A DNA stretch of 64,000 bases from an uncultured Bacteroidia bacterium (GCA_902779765.1 CACZCQ010000003.1:62001-126000), one strand, 5' to 3'. Shown: positions 16,320 to 25,791, counted from the stretch's first letter. The notes: generated by a model not told the origin, from the letters alone. Numbers and translations are program-made.

Positions 16320-17864
16320 ATGAGCAAAAAAATCCTATTGATCGTTGTCATCATGTCTGTCATTCCGGCAGGAACATGGGCCCAAAGGACCCTGACCCTT
16401 GAGCAATGCCGCGAGATGGCAGTCAAAAGTGACAAGAATCTCGAACAGGCCGGTACCAAGGTGGAGATGGCGGGTTACGACCGGAAGATCGCCTTTGCGA
16501 ACTATCTCCCGAACGTGTCCGCCACCGGAGCCTACCTTTACAATCCCAATGATGTATCGGTGATAAGCGACGCCACTTCTGCGACCCTCCAGGGGATGGG
16601 AACCACAATCCACGGTATTTCACAGGAATACCAGAAGGCGGTCATGAACGATATCACGACCTATATCCAGCAACTGGCCGCGAAAGATCCGGCAAGCGCG
16701 GTGAAGTACATGCAGCTGATGCAGGATCCGTTGCTCCAGATGCTTCTGGGAAAGCTTTCACAGACTGACATGAGTGAAATGATCAATGCCATCGGCAAGG
16801 ATATCGACGATGCCCTGCATCCGGACCTTCAGAACATCCTGATCGGATCGGTGACTGTTCAGCAGCCGATATTCATGGGAGGAAAGATAGTAGCCGCCAA
16901 CAGGATTGCCAAATTGGCAGAACAACTGTCAGAGGCCCAGTACGACCAGCAATACCAGCAGACCATCGTAGACGTCGACCAGGCCTACTGGCAGATCGTT
17001 TCGATATCGGCAAAGAAGAAGCTGGCCGAATCGTATGCAGACCTCCTTCACGGTATGGAACACGATGTCAACCTCTCCGTGCAGGAAGGTGTGGCCACGG
17101 AATCCGATGCTCTCCAGATCAAGGTCAAGGCCAACGAGGCCGACATGCTCAAGACCAAGTCCGAGAATGGGCTCACGCTCTCCAAGATGCTCCTCTGCAA
17201 GAGGATCGGACTGCCCCTTGACACTGAGATCGTACTTGCCGACGAACAGCTTGACAGGATACCTGTCGCGAAGATCGATTCCGGCAAGAGCATGGAAGAG
17301 ATATACGCCGACAGGCCTGAAACCAGGAGTCTGGAACTCGCCTCCAGGATATATGACGGAAAGGTCGCCGTCGCAAGGGCGGACATGCTTCCCAAGGTTG
17401 CTGCCATGGGTGGATACATGGTGTCCAATCCCAGCCTGAAAAACGGATTCGAGAAGCAGTGGAACGGCTATTGGGGAGTAGGAGTGGTCGTGAACGTGCC
17501 GATTTTCCATGGTTTCGAGGCACTCAACAAGACCCGGAAGGCAAAGGCCGAGGCAACGCTCTACAGGTCCCAGCTGGACGAGGCCAGGAACCTGATCAAT
17601 CTCCAGGTCAACCAGCTGCGCAGGCAGGAGACCGAGGCCCTCGAGAAACTGGCGATGTCCGAGAGCAACCTTTCCAGCGCTGAAGAGAACCTGCGCACCG
17701 CCACCATCGGCTTCAACGAGGGAGTCATAAACGCAAACACGGCCCTGGCCGCCCAGACAGCCTGGCTCCAGGCCCACTCTGAATATATCGACGCGGGTAT
17801 AGAGCTCCAGATGCTTGCAGCCAACCTTGACAAGGCCGAGGGTAATCACAAGGGTAATTTATAA
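16320..17864 (+). CDS. TolC family outer membrane efflux protein
   Basis: Outer-membrane channel component of 514 residues. The ATG at 16320 gives a clear signal peptide (MSKKILLIVVIMSVIPAG...WAQ); an in-frame ATG at 16275 would put charged residues before it. The two-fold repeated helical layout is typical: TLEQCREMA at the start of the mature protein, a long coiled-coil region near 200-300, and the second repeat with coiled coil near 400-500 (ETEALEKLAMSESNLSSAEENL). It begins a four-gene export operon with HlyD-like and two ABC-2 genes. The AraC regulator is divergent upstream. Confidence 0.92.
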   Translation: MSKKILLIVVIMSVIPAGTWAQRTLTLEQCREMAVKSDKNLEQAGTKVEMAGYDRKIAFANYLPNVSATGAYLYNPNDVSVISDATSATLQGMGTTIHGISQEYQKAVMNDITTYIQQLAAKDPASAVKYMQLMQDPLLQMLLGKLSQTDMSEMINAIGKDIDDALHPDLQNILIGSVTVQQPIFMGGKIVAANRIAKLAEQLSEAQYDQQYQQTIVDVDQAYWQIVSISAKKKLAESYADLLHGMEHDVNLSVQEGVATESDALQIKVKANEADMLKTKSENGLTLSKMLLCKRIGLPLDTEIVLADEQLDRIPVAKIDSGKSMEEIYADRPETRSLELASRIYDGKVAVARADMLPKVAAMGGYMVSNPSLKNGFEKQWNGYWGVGVVVNVPIFHGFEALNKTRKAKAEATLYRSQLDEARNLINLQVNQLRRQETEALEKLAMSESNLSSAEENLRTATIGFNEGVINANTALAAQTAWLQAHSEYIDAGIELQMLAANLDKAEGNHKGNL

Positions 17865-17894
17865 TAATAGGAAAACAAAAAACAGACAGATATC

Positions 17895-18881
17895 ATGGAA
17901 AAGAAGAACAACAGTTACAATCTGGTGATCGGAGTAGCGGCATTGATCGTTATCATCCTGGTGATCGCGATCATCGGTTACATCGTGTCCAAGCCGAAAC
18001 CGCTGGTGATCCAGGGCGAAGCCGAAGCCAGTGAATACAGGGTCTCCGGCAAGGTCCCCGGAAGGATCGAGGAGATGTTCGTAAAGGAAGGACAGATGGT
18101 CCACAAGGGCGACACTATAGCTTTCATAGACTCTCCTGAAGTCAGGGCGAAGCTCATCCAGGCCAACGCTGCGAAGAGCGCTGCTACGGCCCAGAGCAAC
18201 AAGGCTAGTAACGGAGCCCGTTCCGAACAGATACAGGGGGCCTACCAGCTCTGGCAGCAGGCTCTTGTCCAGGAGGATGTGATGAAGAAATCCCTTGACA
18301 GGGTACAGAGGCTGTATGAGCAGAAGGTGGTGGCTGCACAGAAATATGACGAGACGAAGGCGAAGTACGATGCGGCAGTCGCCCAGACCCTTGCTGCCAA
18401 GAGCCAGTATGACATGGCGGTAAGCGGAGCGAGGTCCGAGGACAAGGCAGCCGCCCGCGCCCTTGTCGAGCAGGCTTCCGGAGCTGTCCAGGAGGTTGAG
18501 TCATACCTTGGTGAGCTCTATCTGACATCTCCTGCAGACGGTATCGTCTCTGCCACATATCCGAAGGTCGGAGAACTGGTCGGACAGGGTTCTCCTGTCG
18601 CCAGCGTCATCGACCTGAGCGACATCTGGTTCACGTTCAATGTCCGCGAAGACTATCTCCACGGAATGAAGCAGGGCGACAGGATCACCATCATCATTCC
18701 GGCCCTCGACGGGAAGGAGGTTTCCGCCACGGTCAACTATATCGCCGTACGCGAGTCTTACGCAACGTGGAAGGCGACCAAGGAAACCGGAATGTACGAT
18801 GCCAAGACATTCGAGGTCAGGGCTGTGCCGGACAGCAACATCGAAGGAATACTTCCGGGAATGTCCGCAATAGTGAAATAA
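17895..18881 (+). CDS. HlyD/MFP-type periplasmic adaptor
   Basis: 328-residue membrane-fusion protein: one N-terminal transmembrane helix (about residues 10-31), a lipoyl-like half (YRVSGKVPGRIEEMFVKEGQMV), a long alpha-helical hairpin rich in Ala and Gln (about 85-205), the second lipoyl half (LTSPADGIVSATYPKVGELV) and a beta-barrel region with WFTFNVREDYL. It connects the inner-membrane exporter to the TolC channel. Spacing of 30 nt after tolC and 1 nt before the ABC-2 gene supports one operon. The pattern resembles YhiI/EmrA-type adaptors. Confidence 0.92.
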   Translation: MEKKNNSYNLVIGVAALIVIILVIAIIGYIVSKPKPLVIQGEAEASEYRVSGKVPGRIEEMFVKEGQMVHKGDTIAFIDSPEVRAKLIQANAAKSAATAQSNKASNGARSEQIQGAYQLWQQALVQEDVMKKSLDRVQRLYEQKVVAAQKYDETKAKYDAAVAQTLAAKSQYDMAVSGARSEDKAAARALVEQASGAVQEVESYLGELYLTSPADGIVSATYPKVGELVGQGSPVASVIDLSDIWFTFNVREDYLHGMKQGDRITIIIPALDGKEVSATVNYIAVRESYATWKATKETGMYDAKTFEVRAVPDSNIEGILPGMSAIVK

Positions 18882-18882
18882 T

Positions 18883-20052
18883 ATGGGTAACTGGCAAAGA
18901 ACACTTCAGGTCGCGCGTCGCGAGCACAGGATAATCAGGAACCGCCCTCTTTATTTCATGGGCTCGGTGGGCGTGATCGTTTTCTGCGCCATCTTCTTCC
19001 TGACCTTCCTGAAAGGGGGACTGCCCCACGACATCCCCATAGGGCTTGTCGATGAAGATTACTCCACTACTTCCAGGAATTTCTGCCAGCAGCTTGACGC
19101 AACCCAGCTCGGCAAGGTAGTAAACTATGATTCTTTCGCCGCGGCGAGGGAAGACATGATCAGCGGGAAGATATCCGCAGTGTGCGTGATCCCGAAGGGA
19201 ATGAACGAGGACATCCAGGCCTTCCGCCAGCCGAAGATCACATTCTATGTCAACGGACTGTATTTCGTCAGCGGAGCACTTGCCTGGAAGGATCTCCTTC
19301 AGATGGTTTACCTGACCAACGGCGCGGTGCAGCGGGAGGTATTCAGGGCTAAAGGATATAACGACGACCAGATCATGGGGCTTATACGCCCGGTAGAGAT
19401 AGATACCCACCAGATAGGCAACGTCACCACGAACTACAACTATTACCTTACCTGTATCCTCCTTTCCGGGATACTTGAGATGATAGTTATCCTGGTCCTC
19501 ATATATTCGCTGGGCGCGGAGCTCAAGTTCAGCACCTCCAGACACCTTCTGGAGACTTCCGGGGGTTCTATCGTGACGGCGCTGGCCGGTAAGCTCCTGG
19601 TATGGACCATCATCTTCTCGTTGATCGGTTTTGCACTGATCATGCTGCTGTATCACTGGCTGCATTTCCCCATCAACGGAACCGTCTTCAATATGTATTT
19701 GGACATGTTCCTGATGATAATGGCAAGCGAGGCGGTGGCCATATTCATTTTCGAGATGCTTCCCATACCGAGGCTCGCCCTCAGTGTCGGTGCGCTGTAC
19801 AGCGTCCTCGGCCTTTCCCTTTCCGGATTCACCCTGCCCATAGAGGCAATGCCTCCGTATATCCAGGGCCTTTCCGTAGCCTTCCCGTTGAGGCACTACT
19901 ACCTGTTCTATGTACAGGAAGTGTTATTCGGTGCCGGATTCGCCGGTTGGTGGAAGGAAGTGGTCTGGATGCTTTGCTTCCTGTTCGTACCGCTCTTTGG
20001 ATTGAAGAGGCTCAAGAACGCCTACATCCATCAGAACTTCCCTAAAGATTGA
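18883..20052 (+). CDS. ABC-2 type transporter permease (first of pair)
   Basis: 389-residue inner-membrane protein with the YhhJ-like layout: one N-terminal helix (about 25-45), a large periplasmic domain of about 170 residues (AVCVIPKGMNEDIQ...), then five or six C-terminal helices, including the conserved segment SGFTLPIEAMPPYIQGLSVAFPLRHY. Such permeases normally need an ATP-binding subunit, but none is encoded in this operon. It starts 1 nt after the adaptor and is followed by a paralogue after 5 nt. Confidence 0.88.
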   Translation: MGNWQRTLQVARREHRIIRNRPLYFMGSVGVIVFCAIFFLTFLKGGLPHDIPIGLVDEDYSTTSRNFCQQLDATQLGKVVNYDSFAAAREDMISGKISAVCVIPKGMNEDIQAFRQPKITFYVNGLYFVSGALAWKDLLQMVYLTNGAVQREVFRAKGYNDDQIMGLIRPVEIDTHQIGNVTTNYNYYLTCILLSGILEMIVILVLIYSLGAELKFSTSRHLLETSGGSIVTALAGKLLVWTIIFSLIGFALIMLLYHWLHFPINGTVFNMYLDMFLMIMASEAVAIFIFEMLPIPRLALSVGALYSVLGLSLSGFTLPIEAMPPYIQGLSVAFPLRHYYLFYVQEVLFGAGFAGWWKEVVWMLCFLFVPLFGLKRLKNAYIHQNFPKD

Positions 20053-20057
20053 GAATC

Positions 20058-21338
20058 ATGGAAAAGAATGGATACATAAGGACTTGGGTCCGGGACTGGT
20101 TGGAGATATTCAGTCACGAGATCAGGGAAATATTCCATGACGGAGGTGTAATGCTGATATTCTTCGTGGCCGGACTCGCATATCCCCTGCTTTACAATCT
20201 GGTCTATCTCAACGGTATACTCTCCGAGACCCCGGTAGCCATCGTCGATGAGGCCGCCTGCTCCGACAGCCGGCGCTTCATAAGGGAGATCGATGCGACC
20301 AGGGAGGTAGAGGTGGCATACAGATGCATCAACATGGCTGAAGCCGAAAAGCTGATGCAGGAAAGGAAGGTCAACGGAATAGTCTATTTTCCCCGTGACT
20401 TCGGAGAGAAACTCGCAAGGAAAGAGACAGCCACACTTTCGCTGTATGCCGACATGAGCAGTTTCCTGTATTACAAGAATGCTATGATGGCGACCAATTT
20501 CGTGATGCTGCATGAAATCGGCCAGATACAGATGGAAAGGTATTCGCTGGCCGGGATGACGGAACAGGAGGTTTCGCAGACAGTGACGCCTGTCGGATAC
20601 GAAGACAACAACCCTTACAACAGGGCTTTCAACTACAGCTTCTTCCTGATTTCGGCCATCCTGATGATCATCATCCAGCAGACGATGTTCTACGGCATGT
20701 CCCTCCTGGTAGGAACCCGCAGGGAGAAGAGCCGGAACTATTCATCCCTGCCCGAGAATTATGCCGGATACGGGACGATGAGGATCGTTTTGGGAAGGGG
20801 TGCGGCTTACTGGCTGCTGTATCTCGGGATCGGAATATACATTGCCTTCATTGTGCCGGCAATCTTCGGTATTCCTCAGAGAGGACAGTTCCTGGATATC
20901 CTGGCGTTGCTGGTATTCTTCGTTACGGACTGCGTCTTCTTCAGCATGACATGCTGCATGCTGATCACCAGGAGGGAGTCGGTATTCCTGCTGTTCCTGG
21001 CCATATCGCCGATCTGCCTGTTCCTGACGGGATGCTCGTGGCCGACAGTGGCTTTCCCGAAATTCTGGAAGATAGTCTCGTTCATCTTCCCGTCGACTTT
21101 CGGAGTCCAGGGATACATGAACCTGAATACGGCAGGAGGAGATATCTCAGCCGCCGGTTTCCAGATGACCATCATGGTCGTCCAGACCATAATCTACTTC
21201 ATCCTGGCCTGTGCAGGGGTATTCTTCGAGCACTGGGTGATCCGTAACATCGACAGGCTCAGGGAGACACGCGACGACATCGCGCAACTCGCCGGCATCG
21301 ACCGTGAGGAGGATGCCAGGATCATCAAGGGCAACTGA
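20058..21338 (+). CDS. ABC-2 type transporter permease (second of pair)
   Basis: 426 residues from the ATG at 20058 (a TTG at 20049 is in frame but overlaps the upstream stop). It has the same layout as its neighbour: N-terminal helix, periplasmic domain (VNGIVYFPRDFGEKLARKETATLSLYADM split over it), then a helical bundle with the FLTGCSWPTVAFPKFWK segment. The tandem paralogues probably form a heterodimeric permease. It is the last gene of the export operon and is convergent with the aldolase gene 17 nt further on. The exported substrate is unknown. Confidence 0.86.
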   Translation: MEKNGYIRTWVRDWLEIFSHEIREIFHDGGVMLIFFVAGLAYPLLYNLVYLNGILSETPVAIVDEAACSDSRRFIREIDATREVEVAYRCINMAEAEKLMQERKVNGIVYFPRDFGEKLARKETATLSLYADMSSFLYYKNAMMATNFVMLHEIGQIQMERYSLAGMTEQEVSQTVTPVGYEDNNPYNRAFNYSFFLISAILMIIIQQTMFYGMSLLVGTRREKSRNYSSLPENYAGYGTMRIVLGRGAAYWLLYLGIGIYIAFIVPAIFGIPQRGQFLDILALLVFFVTDCVFFSMTCCMLITRRESVFLLFLAISPICLFLTGCSWPTVAFPKFWKIVSFIFPSTFGVQGYMNLNTAGGDISAAGFQMTIMVVQTIIYFILACAGVFFEHWVIRNIDRLRETRDDIAQLAGIDREEDARIIKGN

Positions 21339-21355
21339 CAAGGATAGCAGTCTGC

Positions 21356-22663
21356 CTATTCACCGACATGGAACGCGACGCGGAGATCTTCGATTTCCGC
21401 GTCCGTTATCGGTTTAAGGGAGCCCAGCGGTGCGGCGAGTATCAGTGACCTTGCACTGAAATCAGCCACTTCCAGACGGTCGAAGGTGTTGATAAGCTTG
21501 TCACCGGTGACCACCACGGAATCATTCTCCAGCATCACGAACGGGCGGTGCCTGAACTCGTCGGCGAGTTTCGGAAGGTTGTCGTCGTACTGGCTTCCGA
21601 AGGGGAAGGTGGGGATGTCCTGTAGGAATATCCAGCTTTCGGGTATCGTTCTGACATCGAAGTTGACTCCCGTCGTGCAGAAACCCATCAAGGCGGGGGA
21701 CTGGGTGAGGATTATTGAATTCACCTTGGGGTTGCGGCGGTAGATCTCGTAATGGAGGGCCACCGAGCGGCTGGCCATCTTGCCTGCCTCCACCATCCCG
21801 TCCTTGATCTGGACTATGTCTTCGGGATCGATGTCCCAACGCTGCACGTTGGAAGGCGTGATCAGGAAGTCGTTGCCCCTCCAGCGGATCGAAGCCGTTC
21901 CGTATGAACTGCACATCAGGCCCTGGGAGCAGGCCCTGCGCACTATCTGGCAGATTTCTGTGCGGATAGCCCTCTCGTCGGAAGGATGGTCCACGTTCAT
22001 GAAATGCTCGAAAGGAGTGTTCACGGCCATCTCATGCCTGTTGATCTGCTCCTCGGAGAGATACTTCGGCTCACCCAGGGTCTTGGCATTGAGTATGGTG
22101 CGGGCGCAGAGTTCGAGCGTCTCGAAACGCTGGTATGCATCGGCGATGTCCTCTCCGAAGAGTACCACGCCGTGATTTTCCATTATGACAGCCTTGTACT
22201 CGGGGTTCTTCCTGAACTCCTCGACTATCTTGCTGCCAAGCAGTTCGCTGCCGGGGAGGGCATATTCGGCGAAACCGACAGGGCCGCAGACAGCCCTTGC
22301 CTGGGGAATGATGCTGGTGTCGGGAATCTGGTGCACGACACTGAAGGTCACCAGTCCCGGGGGATGGGCGTGAATGACCGAATGCGCCTTCGGGTTCATC
22401 TTGTAGATGGCCTTGTGGAAAGGATATTCCGAAGACGGCCTGTGCGGACCGACTATCGAACCGTCGGCCTTGACGCACATTATGTCGGAAGGCTTGAGGG
22501 ATCCCTTGTCTATTCCGGCGGGGGTTATCCACATGTCCCCGTTGCTGTCCATTATCGAGAGGTTACCGCCGGATGTGGTTGTCATGCCGCTGCGGTAGAT
22601 CCTGCCGATGATTATCGCAATCTGCTCGGCAGGGTGCATCAGTTTGATATCCAGTTGTTTCAT
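21356..22663 (-). CDS. Double-domain class II aldolase, second domain degenerate
   Basis: 435 residues made of two successive class II aldolase/adducin domains. The first (about 10-200) keeps the FucA-type active site: catalytic Glu in SSEYPFH (E79), zinc ligands H98 and H100 in HAHPPG, and H164 in ENHGVVLFG. The second (about 230-430) has the fold pattern (GTASIRWRGNDFLITPSN) but lost the metal ligands: the HxH segment reads TQSPALMG and ENHG reads ENDS. It may be an intramolecular structural partner, since class II aldolases form their active site at subunit interfaces. It is translated right after the aldolase-dehydrogenase fusion (1-nt gap). A fuculose- or rhamnulose-1-phosphate substrate is inferred. 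Confidence 0.85.
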   Translation of the reverse strand: MKQLDIKLMHPAEQIAIIIGRIYRSGMTTTSGGNLSIMDSNGDMWITPAGIDKGSLKPSDIMCVKADGSIVGPHRPSSEYPFHKAIYKMNPKAHSVIHAHPPGLVTFSVVHQIPDTSIIPQARAVCGPVGFAEYALPGSELLGSKIVEEFRKNPEYKAVIMENHGVVLFGEDIADAYQRFETLELCARTILNAKTLGEPKYLSEEQINRHEMAVNTPFEHFMNVDHPSDERAIRTEICQIVRRACSQGLMCSSYGTASIRWRGNDFLITPSNVQRWDIDPEDIVQIKDGMVEAGKMASRSVALHYEIYRRNPKVNSIILTQSPALMGFCTTGVNFDVRTIPESWIFLQDIPTFPFGSQYDDNLPKLADEFRHRPFVMLENDSVVVTGDKLINTFDRLEVADFSARSLILAAPLGSLKPITDAEIEDLRVAFHVGE

Positions 22664-22664
22664 A

Positions 22665-24623
22665 TTATGCTAGCATTACCTGGCCACCGGTAACGGGGAT
22701 GGCCTGCCCTGTCTCTCCGGTCTGCTCCATCGCATAGAGGATGGCCTTGCACACATCCTCGGGATTGCAACCCTTGCGCATGGGGACCTTGGAGAGGTAA
22801 TAGTCCTTGACATCCTGCACGGTCTTGGCACCCGGAGCCTTGCCGGCCTTCAGGTACTGGATGAAGAGTCCCTTCTCGGGATCGCTCCAGAGAGGTCCGT
22901 CATAATAGTTGCCGGGGCAGATGGAGTTCACCTTGATTCGGAACGGTGCCAGTTCAAGGGCGAAGGACTGGGTAAGTCCGATGCCGCCGAACTTGCCTCC
23001 TGCATAGGCGAAATTGGCCTTGCTGCCGACCAGTCCGCTCTTGGAATTGATCTGTACGATGTCGGCGAAATATTCGGGATCGTGGGCGGTCTCGACCTTC
23101 ATGACGTGGCTCGCTACCTTGGCACAGAAGAAATAGGCCTTGTAGTTGATATTCGTCACGAACTCGAAGTTCTCGGGAGTCATCGCCTCCAGGTCTCCGG
23201 CGCGGACGACTCCGGCATTGCTGACAAAGGCGTCAAGCGCGCCGAAATTGACGACGGTCTCCTTGATGAGCGCCCTGAGGCTGTCCATGTCGGCTACGTT
23301 GGTCTTTACGAACATGGCTTTGTTGGCTCCTGCGATTTCGTTGAAACCGGCGGCGGTCTTCATTCCCGTGACCTCGTTCAGGTCGGCCACCACTATGTTG
23401 GCGCCCTGCTTGATGAGTTCGCGGGCTATTCCTTCACCGAATCCCTGGGCTGCACCGGTCACTATGATGGTCTTGCCTTCGACACGGCCCTTTGACGCGG
23501 CCGAGGCTACCTTGCGGCGGTAGTTCTCCACCTCCCAGTTGTCGATGAAGGCGATCTGGCGGGCGGTCATAGGGTGCTGTCCGCCGAAACTGGCCGCATA
23601 CCACGCTACCTTCATCGAATCCAGGAACACTTCCGTCACGGTCTGGGCTTCCCTGGCGTTTGAACCGACAGCCACCAGGCCTATGCCCTTTATCAGCAGC
23701 ACCTTGGGAGTATGTCCTCGCCTGGAAACGTAGGCCTCGATCTTCCTTTCCGCCTGCTTGACCAGGTCCTCGGGATCCTTTGGATCCATGAATATGTATT
23801 CGCTCTTGCAGTACACGATTCCGTCCGGGGTGAACGGCTTCATCACGGCGGCCACATCGTCCTTCCCGCCGATGAAACTGCTGACAAGCGCATTGTTGGT
23901 GACCTTGAGGGTCTTCAATCCGCGTCCGCCGCGGCTCAGGATCGTACGGATGGCGGGGACCGTCTCGCTGACGCAGTCACATATCGGAGCGTCTCCTTCC
24001 GGCAGGGTTTTTACCATTGTCTCGAGTTTCGACATGATTCCGTCGTAGATGGCATCTATCTCCTCGGTCGTGTCGGCTCCGACGAAGATTCCGTGGTTCT
24101 GGAGGAAGATGACCTTCGGATCGGCTCCGTGATGTTTCCTGTAGGACTGGATCTTGTCATATACCTTCTTGAAAAGCGTGTATCCCGGATCCGTGTAAGG
24201 GATATACAACGCTTCCGGGAAGAAATGGGCGCAGAGGGACGCGGCATCAGAAGAACACATCAGTCCGTTTACCAGGGTGGGGTGCAGGTGCACTACGAAG
24301 GCCGCCTCCAGGCAGTTGTGGAGGGATGTCTCCACCGAGGGACGCCTGTCCTTCGTGATGCATGCTGCCGCCAGGTCGTTCTTGACCTGTTCCTCACGGA
24401 TACTCGTATCGCTGCTGTATACCTTTTCTCCCATGGGGTTCAGCAACGCCCGGTCCAGGACGGCGAATCCGTCCTCGCCTATGGTTGCTAGGGCGTGGCC
24501 GCTGGCCTTTACCCAAAGCTTTTCAGCTGTCTTGAAAGAGGTGTTACCGCCTCCGGCTATCACAAACCTGTCGTCGCTTCCATACCTGCGCGACACTTCA
24601 ACCAACTTCTCAATATCAGACAT
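22665..24623 (-). CDS. Bifunctional class II aldolase / short-chain dehydrogenase (rhamnulose-1-phosphate aldolase type)
   Basis: 652-residue fusion. The N-terminal half is a class II aldolase domain (HLHPTLVNG around residue 115 and LQNHGIFVG around 175). The C-terminal half, from about residue 385, is a Rossmann dehydrogenase with the cofactor motif GAAQGFGEG, NAGVV, and the catalytic Y-x-x-x-K in YAGGK. Proteins of this architecture split rhamnulose 1-phosphate and oxidise the lactaldehyde formed to lactate. It is encoded between a PHP-domain gene (4-nt gap) and the double-domain aldolase, and opposite a GH78 rhamnosidase, which supports rhamnose use. Kinase, isomerase and permease genes are not in the window. 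Confidence 0.88.
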   Translation of the reverse strand: MSDIEKLVEVSRRYGSDDRFVIAGGGNTSFKTAEKLWVKASGHALATIGEDGFAVLDRALLNPMGEKVYSSDTSIREEQVKNDLAAACITKDRRPSVETSLHNCLEAAFVVHLHPTLVNGLMCSSDAASLCAHFFPEALYIPYTDPGYTLFKKVYDKIQSYRKHHGADPKVIFLQNHGIFVGADTTEEIDAIYDGIMSKLETMVKTLPEGDAPICDCVSETVPAIRTILSRGGRGLKTLKVTNNALVSSFIGGKDDVAAVMKPFTPDGIVYCKSEYIFMDPKDPEDLVKQAERKIEAYVSRRGHTPKVLLIKGIGLVAVGSNAREAQTVTEVFLDSMKVAWYAASFGGQHPMTARQIAFIDNWEVENYRRKVASAASKGRVEGKTIIVTGAAQGFGEGIARELIKQGANIVVADLNEVTGMKTAAGFNEIAGANKAMFVKTNVADMDSLRALIKETVVNFGALDAFVSNAGVVRAGDLEAMTPENFEFVTNINYKAYFFCAKVASHVMKVETAHDPEYFADIVQINSKSGLVGSKANFAYAGGKFGGIGLTQSFALELAPFRIKVNSICPGNYYDGPLWSDPEKGLFIQYLKAGKAPGAKTVQDVKDYYLSKVPMRKGCNPEDVCKAILYAMEQTGETGQAIPVTGGQVMLA

Positions 24624-24627
24624 ATCG

Positions 24628-25737
24628 TTAGATGTTTGTTTTTTTCATGATGATTTCCTCACCGGCATCGGCCGAATCCTTTCCGGCCTGGTGCGCGACC
24701 ACCTTGCAGGCACCAAGGAAATTGGTCCTGCGAAGCTTCTCGCTCAGGCCTTCCGGATGGTCGCTTGTGCGGAGTTTGACAGGCTCCATGGCCGGGGTGT
24801 TGTGCTCCGATCCGAAAGTGACCGTGAAACCCTCGTCCACAAGATAATCGGAATACTCTTCGAGTACCTTGGTGGTATTCCTGGTGGTGATGAATTCAGC
24901 AGAGGTGATGCCGCGTTTCTTCAATGTGTCGGCTGCCTTCTGGAGATCCCCTTCGAAGTCCGTGAACTCTCCCTTGGCATTGTCCGCGAGGAAGGGATAT
25001 GTCGGGATGCCGCCCGCGGCCTTGATGATTCCGCAGACCGTTTCCATCGGAAGGAATGCCTTGGGGTCCTCGGGCACGAAGGCTGCGCCTCCGGCCTTCA
25101 GGAGCCTGCTGCGGATCTCGTTCTCCACTGCGGCTGCATTGTCCAGGGGCGATTTCATAGGAATGCCTCCGAAAGCCTGTTCATAGAAGGCCAGCCTCTT
25201 GGCGCCGTCCTTGAACCTGGCCTCCACGGCAAGCCTGAGCGCCTTTGCCAGATGCCTTTCCCTGACGGAACCCTTGGTGAGTTCCTTGACTATCTTGATG
25301 AAATCCAGGTTGAATCCGGCTTTCAGCGCATCCAGGTGTGCGTTCAGCTTCGAGCACATCTTTTCGACCTGGGAATTGGACTCGGCCTTCACCTTCGAAA
25401 GCATCGCTGCAGCTTCACCCCGGAGAATGACCGGATATGAAAGGCCCTTGCCGCTGATATAGGTACGTCCGGGATTGTTGGGGTCGTTGACCCTCAGTCC
25501 GGCGGCCTGGTCCTCGCTGTTAAGGGATATGAATTCGATGCCGAAAATAGGGCATAGATGCCTCGAAGTGCAGCCGTCGTTCCATGCGTGATAGCCGTCA
25601 GTGCTGTAAAAGTCATTGATGCCCACTACCTTGACGCCTTCGGATGCTGCCATGTCAAGGGCTTGGTCAACGCCTGAGAATGCACTGAATGAATAAGGAG
25701 TGTGCAGATGGGCGTTGACATCGATGATAGTCTTCAT
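24628..25737 (-). CDS. PHP-domain protein of the deoxysugar operon
   Basis: 369-residue protein whose start HLHTPYSFSAFSG and later GINDFYSTDG, FGIEFISL and FGSEHNTPAM segments fit a PHP metal-dependent hydrolase. It is longer than the simple PHP phosphatase at 52294-53142, with a helical insertion at about 130-200. It is the first gene of the leftward operon with the two aldolases, so it may dephosphorylate or otherwise process a sugar-phosphate intermediate, or remove a toxic one; no specific substrate is known to me. A perfect -7 box is at 25758-25765. Confidence 0.72.
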   Translation of the reverse strand: MKTIIDVNAHLHTPYSFSAFSGVDQALDMAASEGVKVVGINDFYSTDGYHAWNDGCTSRHLCPIFGIEFISLNSEDQAAGLRVNDPNNPGRTYISGKGLSYPVILRGEAAAMLSKVKAESNSQVEKMCSKLNAHLDALKAGFNLDFIKIVKELTKGSVRERHLAKALRLAVEARFKDGAKRLAFYEQAFGGIPMKSPLDNAAAVENEIRSRLLKAGGAAFVPEDPKAFLPMETVCGIIKAAGGIPTYPFLADNAKGEFTDFEGDLQKAADTLKKRGITSAEFITTRNTTKVLEEYSDYLVDEGFTVTFGSEHNTPAMEPVKLRTSDHPEGLSEKLRRTNFLGACKVVAHQAGKDSADAGEEIIMKKTNI

Positions 25738-25757
25738 TGGGGATAGTTTTTAATATT

Positions 25758-25765
25758 CAAAGATA
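25758..25765 (-). promoter_or_regulatory. -7 box of the deoxysugar operon
   Basis: Minus-strand TATCTTTG, 20 nt before the PHP gene ATG at 25737. It lies 13 nt from the opposite-facing -7 box of the GH78 gene, so the two promoters are nearly back to back and could share a regulator. Confidence 0.55.
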
Positions 25766-25778
25766 CGTCATTTTTTTA

Positions 25779-25786
25779 TATTTTTG
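25779..25786 (+). promoter_or_regulatory. -7 box of the GH78 rhamnosidase gene
   Basis: TATTTTTG matches TAnnTTTG and ends 5 nt before the ATG at 25792. With the usual geometry the RNA would start at or next to the initiation codon, giving a leaderless or nearly leaderless mRNA. The signal peptide begins directly at this ATG, so a later start is unlikely. Confidence 0.4.
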
Positions 25787-25791
25787 TATTT

